DNA from: Candidatus Nitrosopelagicus sp.
GTDB taxonomy: Archaea > Thermoproteota > Nitrososphaeria > Nitrososphaerales > Nitrosopumilaceae
Assembly: GCA_028345295.1 (NCBI GenBank)
Contig: JAOMDA010000002.1
Span: forward strand, 1-64,000
DNA: 64,000 bases
Direction of reading: 5' to 3'
Under the pieces are notes generated by a model, which worked only from the letters and a program-made list of their open reading frames with translations, was not told the origin of the DNA and made no database searches. Positions within the stretch are counted from its first letter, which is position 1; the number at the start of each line of letters is the position of its first letter. The position numbers and the translations under genes were made by a program. Below, piece after piece: positions 44,479 to 54,286 of the stretch.

Positions 44479-45039
44479 ATGTCAGAAGGAAATAAAAATA
44501 ATTCTGAAAATGATAAAACCGATGAGGATATTGATTCATCAACAGAAAATGAGATTAAGACTGAATTAGAAAATGACTTTGCAAATAATTTGTTTCCTTT
44601 AATTCATGAATATAAGCAAAAATTATCTACATGTGAAGATAAGCTACAAAGAGCATTAGCTGATTATCAAAATCTTGAAAAACGTAATCAGACTGAAATA
44701 CAGAAAAGAGTTTTACAGAAAACAAATCAATTAATGCTTAATTTTATTGGAATCTATGAAGATTTTGGTCGTGCAAAAACCGCTTTAACAAGTGATGAAG
44801 TAAATAGTGAAGGTCTTAATGCAATCATAAAAAACATGGAAATTCTTCTATCTGAAAATAATATTAAACCAATTGATGCTATTGGCGAGATTTTTGATCC
44901 TAGACTTCACGAAGCAGTTTCTACTGTAGAGGATAATTCATTAGATGAGGGTACAATTACCAAAGAAGTGGCAAAAGGATATATTTCGTTTCAAGAGGTA
45001 CTAAGACCATCGAAAGTAATTGTATCAAAAAAAAAATAA
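44479..45039 (+). CDS. grpE: nucleotide exchange factor GrpE
   Basis: GrpE, 186 residues, which releases ADP from DnaK. The N-terminal 35 residues are acidic and disordered, then a long coiled coil (YKQKLSTCEDKLQRALADYQN near 52-72). The C-terminal beta domain has EIFDPRLHEAVSTVE near 135 and VAKGYISFQEVLRPSKVIV near 165, which is diagnostic. It is 14 bases upstream of dnaK; the three genes form one operon in the order grpE-dnaK-dnaJ. Confidence 0.93.
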   Translation: MSEGNKNNSENDKTDEDIDSSTENEIKTELENDFANNLFPLIHEYKQKLSTCEDKLQRALADYQNLEKRNQTEIQKRVLQKTNQLMLNFIGIYEDFGRAKTALTSDEVNSEGLNAIIKNMEILLSENNIKPIDAIGEIFDPRLHEAVSTVEDNSLDEGTITKEVAKGYISFQEVLRPSKVIVSKKK

Positions 45040-45041
45040 TG

Positions 45042-45047
45042 TAGGAG
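45042..45047 (+). promoter_or_regulatory. Shine-Dalgarno for dnaK
   Basis: TAGGAG, 6 bases before the dnaK ATG at 45054, within the short grpE-dnaK gap. A strong site for an internal operon gene in a lineage where first genes are often leaderless. Confidence 0.6.
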
Positions 45048-45053
45048 AAAAAT

Positions 45054-46940
45054 ATGGCTGAAAAAATAATTGGAATTGATTTAGGCACAAGTAATTCGGC
45101 AGCTTCAGTAATTCAGGGCGGAAAACCTGTACTTATTCCTGCTGCAGAAGGAACAACTGTTGCTGGAAAAGCATTTCCTTCAATTGTTGCTTTTTCAAAA
45201 GATGGTGAACTTTTGGTTGGCGAACCAGCTAGGAGACAGGCAGTAACTAATCCAGATAATACTATTAGAGAAGCAAAAAGAAAGATGGGAACTGATTTCT
45301 TGTATAAAATTCAAGGAAAAGACTACAAACCACAGCAAATTTCTGCTTTTATTCTTCAAAAAATTAAACGAGACGCTGAATCATTTACAGGTGATACAAT
45401 CAATAAAGCAGTAATTACTGTACCTGCATATTTTGATGATAATCAAAGACAGGCAACTAAAGATGCAGGAATTATTGCTGGTCTGGAAGTAGTTAGAATA
45501 ATCAACGAACCAACTGCTGCATCATTAGCATTTGGCATTGATAAAAGTAAGGAGGATATGAAAATTTTAGTTTTTGACTTTGGAGGAGGAACGCTAGATG
45601 TAACAATTATGGAAATGGGTGGTGGTGTATTCGAAGTACTGAGTACATCTGGTGATACACAATTGGGAGGTTCAGATATGGATAAAGCTATAATTGATTA
45701 CGTTGTTGATGAATTTAGGAAAAAAGATGGAATAGATCTTTCAAATGATTCTACTGCTATGACTAGAATAAAAGAAGGTGCAGAGAAAGCAAAGATTGAA
45801 CTATCAACAGTAATGGAAACTGAAATTAATTTACCGTTCATTGCACAAGATTCTTCTGGATCTAAAAATTTAGAGGTTAAACTAACAAGGGCAAAACTAG
45901 AAGATCTAGTAAATCCAATAGTTGAAAGATGTAAGTCATCTATTGATAAAGCAATAGAAGACGCAAAGATTCCTCAAACTGATATCACAAAAATTGTATT
46001 AGTTGGAGGTCCAACAAGAATGCCAATAGTAAGAAAGTTTGTTGGCAATGCAACTGGTAAAGAACCAGAATCTGGAGTTGACCCAATGGAAGCAGTCGCG
46101 TTTGGTGCTGCAGTTCAGGCTGGAATAATTGCAGGAGATGTAACAAGTGATATTGTATTACTAGATGTTACACCATTAACTCTTGGAATTGAAACTCTTG
46201 GTGGAGTTAGAGAACCAATAATAGAAAGAAATACCACAATACCCACCTCAAAAGATAAAACATTCACTACTGCTGCAGACAGTCAAACTGCTGTAACAAT
46301 AAATGTTGTACAAGGGGAAAGACCTATGGTTTCTGATAATGTATCATTAGGAAACTTTAATCTTACTGATATACCACCAGCACCAAGAGGTGTTCCACAG
46401 ATAAATGTGAAATTTGATATTGATGCTAATGGAATTTTAAATGTTACAGCAAAAGATCTTGGTACTGGAAAAGATGCAAAAATAACTATAGAATCATCTT
46501 CAAAAATGTCTGATGCTGATGTTGAGAAAATGAAAGAAGACGCTGAAAAATTTGCTGAAGATGATAAGAAGAAAAAAGAGTCTGTAGATATTAAAAATGA
46601 AGCTGAAAGTTATATTTACAGTACTGAAAAATTGGTTAACCAAGATCTAAAAGATAAGATTCCTCAAGAACAAGGAATCAAAGTAACTGATGCTATAAAG
46701 GAACTTAAAGAATCATTGACTCAAGATACTGAACAGATTAAAGCTAAACTTGAGGAATTAAAATCTCTTGTAAATGAAATTACAACTGAATTATACAAGA
46801 ATGCAACTCCACCACCTGGAGATGAACAACAATCTGATCAGAAACAGGAAACTAATGAGCAACAATCAGAGGACGAACAGAATTCCAATAATGAACAAAA
46901 GACTAAATCAGATTCAGAACAAAAATCAGAAAATTCCTAA
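45054..46940 (+). CDS. dnaK: chaperone DnaK (Hsp70)
   Basis: Hsp70 chaperone, 628 residues. The ATPase domain has [16 protein letters not shown] at the start, [20 protein letters not shown] near 120, [17 protein letters not shown] near 177 and [17 protein letters not shown] near 315. The substrate-binding domain has [16 protein letters not shown] near 370, then a helical lid. The C-terminal 45 residues are a glutamine/glutamate/serine-rich low-complexity tail ([20 protein letters not shown]). Bacterial-like in type, as known for DnaK genes that entered many archaea by transfer. Works with the flanking GrpE and DnaJ. Confidence 0.97.
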   Translation: MAEKIIGIDLGTSNSAASVIQGGKPVLIPAAEGTTVAGKAFPSIVAFSKDGELLVGEPARRQAVTNPDNTIREAKRKMGTDFLYKIQGKDYKPQQISAFILQKIKRDAESFTGDTINKAVITVPAYFDDNQRQATKDAGIIAGLEVVRIINEPTAASLAFGIDKSKEDMKILVFDFGGGTLDVTIMEMGGGVFEVLSTSGDTQLGGSDMDKAIIDYVVDEFRKKDGIDLSNDSTAMTRIKEGAEKAKIELSTVMETEINLPFIAQDSSGSKNLEVKLTRAKLEDLVNPIVERCKSSIDKAIEDAKIPQTDITKIVLVGGPTRMPIVRKFVGNATGKEPESGVDPMEAVAFGAAVQAGIIAGDVTSDIVLLDVTPLTLGIETLGGVREPIIERNTTIPTSKDKTFTTAADSQTAVTINVVQGERPMVSDNVSLGNFNLTDIPPAPRGVPQINVKFDIDANGILNVTAKDLGTGKDAKITIESSSKMSDADVEKMKEDAEKFAEDDKKKKESVDIKNEAESYIYSTEKLVNQDLKDKIPQEQGIKVTDAIKELKESLTQDTEQIKAKLEELKSLVNEITTELYKNATPPPGDEQQSDQKQETNEQQSEDEQNSNNEQKTKSDSEQKSENS

Positions 46941-46964
46941 TTGGTTATATTTTATAATTAAGAT

Positions 46965-48062
46965 ATGAGCGCTAAACGAGATTATTATGAGGTTCTAGGA
47001 ATATCAAAATCCGCATCTTCTGATGAAATCAAGTCACAATATAGAAAATTAGCATTAAAATTTCATCCTGATAGAAATAAATCTCCTGATGCACAGGAAC
47101 ATTTCAAAGAAATTTCTGAGGCATATGCTGTATTATCTGATACATCGAAAAGACAATTGTATGATCAACATGGTCACGATGGTGTCGATGGAAGATATTC
47201 CACAGAAGATATCTTTAGAGGTGCAGGTGGAAACTTTGATGATATTTTCAATGATCTTTTTGGTCGTCAAGGAAGAGGTGGTGGCGGATTTGGCGGAATA
47301 TTTGAAAATTTATTTGGAGGCGGCCGTGGATTTGGTGGATTTAGACAACAACGTGGTTCAGATATGCTACATGAAACATCTGTCACACTAGAAGATGTTT
47401 TACATGGAAAACAAATTGAACTTGATCTACAAAAGTATGTAGATTGTCCTGATTGTAATGGCTCAGGATGTGTATCAGGTTCAACAAAAATTACATGTAA
47501 TGATTGTAGAGGACAAGGACAAGTTAGAGTTACTAGGAATATGGGAGGTGCTACTTTTGTTACAGTTCAACCATGTAGAAAATGTCAAGGTCAGGGTCAG
47601 ATGTTTGAGAATCCATGCAAAAAATGTACTTCAGGTAAAGTACAGGGTAAAAAACATCTTTCATTTAATCTTCCACCTGGAATTAATGATGGAGATTATG
47701 TTGTACAAGGAGAGGGTCAGTCAGTTCCTAATGGCGAAAGTGGAGATCTTATTGTTCGTGTTAGAGTAAAAGATCACTCAGTATTTCGTAGAGACGAAAC
47801 AGACATTTATTGTGATTCAGTAGTATCGATGATAGATGCTAGTTTAGGAATAGAAATTGAAGTTTCCACATTAGATGGTCGTGAGAAATTAAAAATTAAT
47901 GAAGGAACACAGCCAAATACAATCTTAAAGATTAAAGGTAAAGGACTTCCAAAACTACATTCAAGTAGACGTGGAGATCTGTTTGTTAGAGTTGTTGTTG
48001 AAATTCCCAAAAAACTTTCTAAAGAACAAAAGAATATTCTAAAAGACTTCGATCAAAATTAA
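46965..48062 (+). CDS. dnaJ: chaperone DnaJ (Hsp40, type I)
   Basis: Co-chaperone stimulating DnaK ATPase, 365 residues. J domain 1-70 with KFHPDRNKSPDAQEHF (HPD triad). The glycine/phenylalanine-rich linker GRGGGGFGGIFENLFGGGRG is near 100. Four zinc-finger repeats follow (CPDCNGSGC, CNDCRGQGQ, CRKCQGQGQ, CKKCTSGKV) near 150-220; the last lacks the second glycine of the pattern. The C-terminal substrate domain starts at FNLPPGINDGDYV. Full length for type I. It lies 24 bases after dnaK. Confidence 0.97.
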   Translation: MSAKRDYYEVLGISKSASSDEIKSQYRKLALKFHPDRNKSPDAQEHFKEISEAYAVLSDTSKRQLYDQHGHDGVDGRYSTEDIFRGAGGNFDDIFNDLFGRQGRGGGGFGGIFENLFGGGRGFGGFRQQRGSDMLHETSVTLEDVLHGKQIELDLQKYVDCPDCNGSGCVSGSTKITCNDCRGQGQVRVTRNMGGATFVTVQPCRKCQGQGQMFENPCKKCTSGKVQGKKHLSFNLPPGINDGDYVVQGEGQSVPNGESGDLIVRVRVKDHSVFRRDETDIYCDSVVSMIDASLGIEIEVSTLDGREKLKINEGTQPNTILKIKGKGLPKLHSSRRGDLFVRVVVEIPKKLSKEQKNILKDFDQN

Positions 48063-48229
48063 TCCGATTTTTTTTTGATTTGTCTAATCACTAAATCATG
48101 TCCTTCTCTGATATGGAGTGCATGAATTAATTTTACAACATCACCAATTTGTGTTTCAGTATAAAATTCATTATTATATTTTCCAAGAACTTTCTTACAA
48201 TTATGACAATAAACTTCTGATGTATCCAA
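48059..48229 (-). CDS. C2H2-like zinc microprotein (56 aa)
   Basis: A 56-residue frame on the minus strand, too short for the ORF track, starting at TTG (48229). An upstream stop and the absence of ATG make TTG the only start. EVYCHNCKKVLGKY gives a CxxC knuckle near residue 8; ALHIREGHDLVI near 37-48 supplies histidines. It ends basic, QIKKKSD. The stop overlaps the dnaJ stop by 4 bases. Similar short Cys/His proteins occur elsewhere in this window. Function unknown. Confidence 0.6.
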   Translation of the reverse strand: MDTSEVYCHNCKKVLGKYNNEFYTETQIGDVVKLIHALHIREGHDLVIRQIKKKSD

Positions 48230-48305
48230 TTCTAAATATGCTAAATAGCCATAATTTCAGTATTTTGTTAAAAACGAACTTATTTTAGGAATTCAAACTA
48301 ATTGT

Positions 48306-48390
48306 GCGGGGGTTGCCTAGCCTGGTCAAAGGCATAAGGTTCAGATCCTTATCTCTTAGGAGTTCGTGGGTTCAAATCCCACTTCCCGCA
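48306..48390 (+). tRNA. tRNA-Leu(CAG)
   Basis: Class II tRNA of 85 bases on the plus strand. Acceptor GCGGGGG/TTCCCGC with two G-U pairs and discriminator A. The anticodon stem TAAGG/CCTTA holds the loop TTCAGAT, giving anticodon CAG (Leu, CUG). The long variable arm is CTCTTAGGAG-like, and the T loop is TTCAAAT with stem GTGGG/CCCAC. No intron, no encoded CCA. Confidence 0.95.
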
Positions 48391-48451
48391 TTAAAATAAA
48401 ATTTTTGACTATGAACACCTTTAAAACATTGTAGTTTGTCATATTTTCCAT

Positions 48452-48715
48452 ATGGCAAAAGTAACCAGAACAAGTGGTAGAGGTACAAAAAAGAGAGCTA
48501 CAGATACTAAAAAGAAATCAACATTTTCTGGTGATTCTTATAAAGAATATCAAGCAGCCAAGAAAAAGGCAGCTGGTAATAGATCTGTAACAACAGGAAG
48601 AGGAACTGGAAGAAGAAAATTAAGTAGTATTCCTGATCCAAAACCACGAGCTTCTACAAAAGGTAAAGCAAGAGTAACCGGTAGAGGAACAGCAAAACGC
48701 AAAAGTAAAGGCTAA
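48452..48715 (+). CDS. basic GRGT-repeat protein (87 aa), unknown function
   Basis: A very basic 87-residue protein, about one third Lys and Arg, with three copies of a GRGT element (TSGRGTKKR near 8, TTGRGTGRRK near 47, VTGRGTAKRK near 75) joined by Ser/Thr/Ala-rich linkers. No hydrophobic core, so it is probably disordered alone. The motif recalls AT-hook (RGRP) or RGG elements but matches neither exactly. Nucleic-acid binding, such as chromatin or ribosome association, is inferred from composition. It stands alone between tRNA-Leu and gatE (convergent). Confidence 0.7.
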   Translation: MAKVTRTSGRGTKKRATDTKKKSTFSGDSYKEYQAAKKKAAGNRSVTTGRGTGRRKLSSIPDPKPRASTKGKARVTGRGTAKRKSKG

Positions 48716-48762
48716 TTACTTAATGCTTTTGCAATAGTTGTTTTTTTATCTAATTCATTATT

Positions 48763-50652
48763 TTATAATTTTTTAATTTTTTCTGTTAGTAGATTATTTA
48801 CTAGGTTTCCTGATGCTTGTCCCCTTACTTGTTTCATTGCTAAACCCATTAGTGAGCTAATTGACCGCATTCCATCTTCTTTAATTTTATCTAAATTATC
48901 TTCAATAATCACATCTAAAATTTTACTTAACTCTTCTTTAGTCAAATTTTTGATAGACGCATTTTGAATTGCTTCGGATACAGATACTGCTTTTCCTGAC
49001 ATTATTTGCTTAAAGATTATCTCTATTGATTCTTTAGAAATTTTATTATCATTTAGTAAATCAAAAGCATCAAAAATTTGTTTATTTTTTAAAAGAGAAG
49101 TATCAAAATTATTTCTTTGAAGATTAGTAATTGTTGAACATAAGACTGATGCCACAAAGTTAGGAGACGCTTTATCATTGGAACAAATTTTTTCAAATAA
49201 TTCAAAATATTCAGAATCAAAAATTTGTTCTGATAGCTGTTGATTAATTTTATATTTTTTTTGAATCTGTATAATTGTTTCATCCCAAGATTTTGGGATC
49301 ATGGATATTGCATTATCTAATTCAATGTTAGATACCTTAATGGTTGGAATATCTGTTTCAGGATACATTCTTGATGCACCAGGTCTTGGTCTTAGAAAGA
49401 TTGTTTCGTTAGTTGGTGTAGCAGCTCTTGTTTCTGCTAATGGTCCATTCTTTGCATTTTTTATTCTATTAATTATCGAGTTAATTGCAAAATCAAGCGT
49501 AGGTTCTTTTCCTGCTACAATTAAAAATGCATCATCTTGTTCCAACCCTAAATATTTTCTTACTTTTTTAATGTCTTCATTTTCAATTCCATAATTTGGC
49601 AATTCGTCTGAATGAAATATACCACCAATTCCAAAGAATCTAACTAGTTGACCAATTTCTTTACCTAGTCTAATTCCAGGAAATGGTTCAAAGCCAAAAA
49701 CACCAGAAAATTTTCTTACTCTAATAGCCTTAATTACATTCTCATTTTCTAGTGATTTTTTAATTATCTTTGAATTACAGTTTTCTAATAGATTAGTAAT
49801 CACAAAAATATCATTTTCATCAATATTATATTTACCAAACGAATTAATTTTTTCAGAGATTAGTTTTAATCCATATTGTCTTTTTGCCTCATATTCGATA
49901 ATTTTTTCTAGTTGTTCTAATTGTTGAACACCTTTGATTTCTACAACACCACCACCATCAATTGAAACATTTACGTCCTGTCTAATTGTCCCTATTCCTC
50001 TTGCAACTTTTTTAGTTACTCTAAGTAGTCGTCCAAGTGTTAATGCTATTTTTCTAACAAAAATTGGATTACCAGATACAGGTTCTAATGCAATTTCGAT
50101 TAGTGGTACACCTAATCGATCTAAACTAAAAAATCTCTGGTTATTCTCATCTTTGATGAGTTTTGCAGCATCTTCTTCTAGACAAACTGCTTGAACACCA
50201 ACTTGTTTTCCATCAACTGTAATTTTTCCTCCTTGTGCAATTAACATTGTCCTTTGAAATCCTGAAGTGTTTGAACCATCAATCACCGTCTTACGCATAA
50301 CATGAATTTCACTAAAAATTTTAGAATTTAATGCAGAAGATATCAATAATGCAGTTTCCTTTGCATTTACGTCCAGATCATGAGGAGGTTCATCATCCTT
50401 TTCTACCAAACAAGAACTATTTTGATTTTCATAATACACAATTGTCTTTGATTTTGAGCTTTCAAATAATGCTGCAGGATCAATTTTTCCAAGCTCACTT
50501 TTTGCAGCTCTTAATTTTCTAGTAAATTTACCTGTATATTCAGTATTTTCAGTAGGTTCACAATTACAAAATAATTTTTTATTTGTATCTAATTGCTGAT
50601 GAATTTCAAGTCCAACTTTTAATCCAATTTTATCTATTTCTAATTCTGACAT
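48763..50652 (-). CDS. gatE: Glu-tRNA(Gln) amidotransferase subunit E
   Basis: Archaeal GatE, 629 residues, which phosphorylates and transamidates Glu-tRNA(Gln) with ammonia from GatD. It opens with IGLKVGLEIHQQLDTNKKLFCNCEP, a signature shared with GatB. IARGIGTIRQDVNVSI near 220 and TRAATPTNETIFLRPRPGASRMYPETDIP near 410 are characteristic, and the C-terminal YqeY-like tail (SSLMGLAMKQVRGQASGNLV) binds tRNA. It is 10 bases downstream of gatD. Confidence 0.97.
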   Translation of the reverse strand: MSELEIDKIGLKVGLEIHQQLDTNKKLFCNCEPTENTEYTGKFTRKLRAAKSELGKIDPAALFESSKSKTIVYYENQNSSCLVEKDDEPPHDLDVNAKETALLISSALNSKIFSEIHVMRKTVIDGSNTSGFQRTMLIAQGGKITVDGKQVGVQAVCLEEDAAKLIKDENNQRFFSLDRLGVPLIEIALEPVSGNPIFVRKIALTLGRLLRVTKKVARGIGTIRQDVNVSIDGGGVVEIKGVQQLEQLEKIIEYEAKRQYGLKLISEKINSFGKYNIDENDIFVITNLLENCNSKIIKKSLENENVIKAIRVRKFSGVFGFEPFPGIRLGKEIGQLVRFFGIGGIFHSDELPNYGIENEDIKKVRKYLGLEQDDAFLIVAGKEPTLDFAINSIINRIKNAKNGPLAETRAATPTNETIFLRPRPGASRMYPETDIPTIKVSNIELDNAISMIPKSWDETIIQIQKKYKINQQLSEQIFDSEYFELFEKICSNDKASPNFVASVLCSTITNLQRNNFDTSLLKNKQIFDAFDLLNDNKISKESIEIIFKQIMSGKAVSVSEAIQNASIKNLTKEELSKILDVIIEDNLDKIKEDGMRSISSLMGLAMKQVRGQASGNLVNNLLTEKIKKL

Positions 50653-50662
50653 TTTTTCATCA

Positions 50663-51952
50663 TTACTCTGTAAATTCCGATGCAGTATTTTGCAGCATCA
50701 ATTTTTTCATACCTTCAATATCTTCAGAGTTTCCTAACGCCCACATTGCTTTAACAAGAGCCACTTCTGGAATTATGTCTTGTAGTGGTGTGATACCCAA
50801 ATCCATCAAGTCTCTACCACTTTCATAAACTGTCATTCTAATGCGCCCATCAATACATTGTGATGTCATACCCAGAAACAATCCTTTTTCATTTGCCTTT
50901 TTTACTACGTTATACATTGTATTTCCAATATGACCAAGACCAGTACCTTCAAAAATAATTGCTTTATAGCCAGATTCAATTAGATGATCTATTTGTTCTG
51001 GATCATAACCAGGATAGTATTTCACTAAAGCAACTTTAGTATCTATTTGTAATTTTGGGTTGTATTCTTTTTTAGTAAAAAATTCTTTTTTTTCATTTTT
51101 CATTATTTTATCTTCATTAATTATAAATGCAGGATTGTTTCCTATAGTTTTAAACGCACTTCTTTTACTAGTATGATTTTTTCTGACTCTTGTACCAAAA
51201 TGGCAAGCAATCGCATCATCTGTATCATTGTGATGCATTACAATGAAAACTCCATTAGTATCTACGTTGACAGCAAATCTAATTGCAGCTAAGAGATTAA
51301 CTGCAGCATCAGATGATGGTCTGTCTGATGATCTTTGAGAGCCAACAAGTACTATTGGGATTGGAAATCCTGAGAGTGCAAATGATAAAAATGCAGAACT
51401 ATAATGCATTGTATCTGTACCATGTGCAATAATTATTCCTTTGTAATCTGAATTTGCCAAACCATTAATTTTTTGAGCAGTTTTAATCCAGTGTTCTGGT
51501 TGTAAATTTTCTGAATATTCAGAAAATAGTACTTGTGCATCAACATTAGCAATTTTTGAAATTTCTGGTACTGCATCATTTAGATCAGATGCTGTCAAAG
51601 CAGGTGTTACAGCACCTGTTCTATAATCTACTGTACTAGCTATTGTACCTCCAGTTGATAATAATAAAATTTTAGGCAAATCAGAATTAGTTTTCTTAAC
51701 ATTTTCTACTTCAACAGGTTTTTCAGCAGACGAAATCTTTTCAATTTTCTCAATTTTTTCTAATTCAATTCCTATGTTGTATCCACTTTTGAGTTTTAGA
51801 ACTATGTGTGAATCTTGGCTAGTCTCATATCTTGGCATTAGAATACCGGTGTATGATAGATCTGCGATAATTTTTATTAAATCACCAATCTCTATGTTAT
51901 TCTTATTGAGAAGTTCAAGAGATTTGTCTCTGTAACCTTTCAGATCAGCCAT
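50663..51952 (-). CDS. gatD: Glu-tRNA(Gln) amidotransferase subunit D
   Basis: Asparaginase-like ammonia-releasing subunit, 429 residues. An N-terminal beta domain of about 80 residues is followed by the asparaginase core: LLLSTGGTIASTVDYRTGAVTPALT near 97 (nucleophilic Thr), IIIAHGTDTMHYSSAFLSFAL near 170 (Thr-Asp pair), and IIFEGTGLGHIGNTM near 330. It is upstream of gatE and cotranscribed with it. Together they make Gln-tRNA(Gln), consistent with the tRNA-Gln gene at 43093. Confidence 0.96.
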   Translation of the reverse strand: MADLKGYRDKSLELLNKNNIEIGDLIKIIADLSYTGILMPRYETSQDSHIVLKLKSGYNIGIELEKIEKIEKISSAEKPVEVENVKKTNSDLPKILLLSTGGTIASTVDYRTGAVTPALTASDLNDAVPEISKIANVDAQVLFSEYSENLQPEHWIKTAQKINGLANSDYKGIIIAHGTDTMHYSSAFLSFALSGFPIPIVLVGSQRSSDRPSSDAAVNLLAAIRFAVNVDTNGVFIVMHHNDTDDAIACHFGTRVRKNHTSKRSAFKTIGNNPAFIINEDKIMKNEKKEFFTKKEYNPKLQIDTKVALVKYYPGYDPEQIDHLIESGYKAIIFEGTGLGHIGNTMYNVVKKANEKGLFLGMTSQCIDGRIRMTVYESGRDLMDLGITPLQDIIPEVALVKAMWALGNSEDIEGMKKLMLQNTASEFTE

Positions 51953-51984
51953 TTACTAAGAATTAACTTGTTATTTTATTAAAA

Positions 51985-54180
51985 CTACCTGTAGTATGAG
52001 GCTACTAATTTTTCGCCAAGTTTCAAATCTTTTTGCTCTCTTACCTTCTTTACTGCTTCTTCAAAGTGCTTCATAGTGACTTTAGCTTTTGCAGCTTCTT
52101 TTTCTACGGCTTTAGGATCTGGTGCATTATCAAGATGCTCATGAACAACTAAAGATACTGCAGTATTGGCTATAGATGCAACATCTGCACCACTCAAACC
52201 ATCAGTATTTTCAGCTAATTTCTCATAGTCAATCTTATCAGGGCCATTTGGATCAGCAATAGGGATATCTTCACAATTAATCTTCAAAATGCTCTTTCTA
52301 CTTTCTTTATCAGGTAATGGTATCTGAATGATTTTATCAAATCTTCCAGGTCTTAATAATGCTGGATCAATCATATCTGCTCTGTTTGTTGCAGCAAGTA
52401 CTACCACACCATGCATATTTTCCATACCATCTAATTCTGTTAATAGTTGACTAACAACTCTCTCGGTCACTGCTGTTTCTCCACCAGCCCCTCTGATAGG
52501 TGCAATTGAATCAATCTCATCAAAGAAAATTACACATGGAGCTGATTGTCTTGCTCGTTTGAAAATTTCTCTAATTCCTCTTTCTGATTCTCCAACCCAC
52601 TTTGATAATAATTCAGGACCTCTTACTGAAACGAAATTTGCTTCACTTTGTGTTGCAACTGCTTTTGCCATCAAAGTCTTTCCAGTTCCACTAGGGCCGT
52701 GTAATAATATACCTCTAGGCATTTTATGACCTAGTTTATCATATAATCCAGGATATTTCATAGGCCATTCTACTGCCTCCATCAATTCTCTTTTCACTTC
52801 TGCTAATCCACCAACTTGTTCCCATTGTACATCAGGATTTTCAATGAATACTTCCCTCATTCCAGATGGAGTAACTTCAACTAGTGCTTTTTTGAAGTCA
52901 TCAGAATTAACAATTAATTTATCTAGTGTCTCTGGAGGAATTTTTTCTTCTTCTAAGTTTAATTCAGGAAGCAGTCTACGCAAACACTTCATAGCTGCTT
53001 CTTTACATAAATATTCTAAATCTGCTCCTACGTAGCCATGACTAACTGCAGCAATTTTATCAATAACCACAGAATCATCACCTTCAGTTGATAGAGGCAT
53101 GTTTCGTGTGTGAATTTGTAAAATTTCATGCCTACCTTTTTTATCAGGAACTTTAATCTCAATTTCTCTATCAAATCTTCCAGGTCGTCTCAGTGCAGGA
53201 TCAATTGCATTTGGTCTGTTTGTTGCAGAAATTACAATTACTTTTCCTCGTGCCTCTAAACCATCCATTAACGACAACATTTGTGAGACAACTCTTCTTT
53301 CTACCTCACCAGTTACCTCTTCTCTTTTTGGTGCAATTGAATCAATCTCATCAACGAATATAATTGATGGAGCTTTTTCTCTTGCCTCCTTGAAAATTTC
53401 TCTTAACCTTGCTTCACTTTCACCATAAAACTTACTCATAATTTCTGGACCAGAAATACTAATGAAATGTGCATTACTTTCATTTGCAACTGCTTTTGCC
53501 AAAAGTGTTTTTCCAGTTCCAGGAGGACCATACAACATTACACCCTTTGGTGCTTCTATTCCTAACTTTTCAAATATTTCTGGATGTCTTAATGGAAGTT
53601 CAATCATTTCACGAACTTTCTTTATTTCATCTCTTATACCACCAATATCTTCGTATGTTACTTGAGGTACACCTCTTAACGTCTCACCTTTTTCTGCAAT
53701 ATGGAATGCTGTTTTTTGTGTAACAAGTACAGCATCTGCTGCTGGTGTAACACCAATTACTTGGAATGTTAAACGACCACCAAAGTATGGAACCATTACA
53801 TTATCACCTTTAATCAAAGGAACACTTTCTAATGCATCAGCAAGATATCGTTCATCAATAGGTGGGATTGCTTCTAACGGAGCAACTACTACCTTTTCTG
53901 CTGGTACAGCTTTAATCTTTTTTACAGTTATTGCGTCACCTATGGCAATTCCCGAATTGTTTCTTCCCAATCCATCTATTCTAATAATGCCTTTACCTTC
54001 ATCAGATGGATATAATGGAAGACATTTTGCAACAGTTCTTCTTTTACCTTTTAATTCTATAACATCTCCTGTTGATGCACTCAATGTATCCATTGAATCA
54101 TAATCAATTCTAGCTACACCTCTACCAACATCTCTGGTATATGCCTCTAGAACTTTTAGAGTTAATTCATTTTCAGCCAT
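51985..54180 (-). CDS. cdc48: Cdc48/VAT-type AAA+ ATPase
   Basis: Two-ring AAA unfoldase, 731 residues. The N-domain (double-psi beta barrel, [16 protein letters not shown]) spans about 1-180. D1 has [17 protein letters not shown] near 220, [13 protein letters not shown] near 280 and [19 protein letters not shown] near 325. D2 has [17 protein letters not shown] near 495, [10 protein letters not shown] near 553 and [19 protein letters not shown] near 600. The last three residues are YYR, an HbYX-like C-terminus that in related ATPases docks onto the 20S proteasome. Transcribed toward gatD with a 32-base gap. Confidence 0.96.
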   Translation of the reverse strand: MAENELTLKVLEAYTRDVGRGVARIDYDSMDTLSASTGDVIELKGKRRTVAKCLPLYPSDEGKGIIRIDGLGRNNSGIAIGDAITVKKIKAVPAEKVVVAPLEAIPPIDERYLADALESVPLIKGDNVMVPYFGGRLTFQVIGVTPAADAVLVTQKTAFHIAEKGETLRGVPQVTYEDIGGIRDEIKKVREMIELPLRHPEIFEKLGIEAPKGVMLYGPPGTGKTLLAKAVANESNAHFISISGPEIMSKFYGESEARLREIFKEAREKAPSIIFVDEIDSIAPKREEVTGEVERRVVSQMLSLMDGLEARGKVIVISATNRPNAIDPALRRPGRFDREIEIKVPDKKGRHEILQIHTRNMPLSTEGDDSVVIDKIAAVSHGYVGADLEYLCKEAAMKCLRRLLPELNLEEEKIPPETLDKLIVNSDDFKKALVEVTPSGMREVFIENPDVQWEQVGGLAEVKRELMEAVEWPMKYPGLYDKLGHKMPRGILLHGPSGTGKTLMAKAVATQSEANFVSVRGPELLSKWVGESERGIREIFKRARQSAPCVIFFDEIDSIAPIRGAGGETAVTERVVSQLLTELDGMENMHGVVVLAATNRADMIDPALLRPGRFDKIIQIPLPDKESRKSILKINCEDIPIADPNGPDKIDYEKLAENTDGLSGADVASIANTAVSLVVHEHLDNAPDPKAVEKEAAKAKVTMKHFEEAVKKVREQKDLKLGEKLVASYYR

Positions 54181-54253
54181 ACGATATCTCTCTTCGGTCT
54201 TTTTTTATATATTTAGCGTATTATTGTTCTGATCTCACTTTTGTTGATCACAA

Positions 54254-54261
54254 GCTTAAAA
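54254..54261 (+). promoter_or_regulatory. TATA-like element for rpl2
   Basis: GCTTAAAA about 30 bases before the TTG start at 54287, a spacing consistent with a leaderless ribosomal-protein transcript. It supports the TTG start. Confidence 0.4.
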
Positions 54262-54286
54262 TCATGATCCTAGACATTCGTCAACA

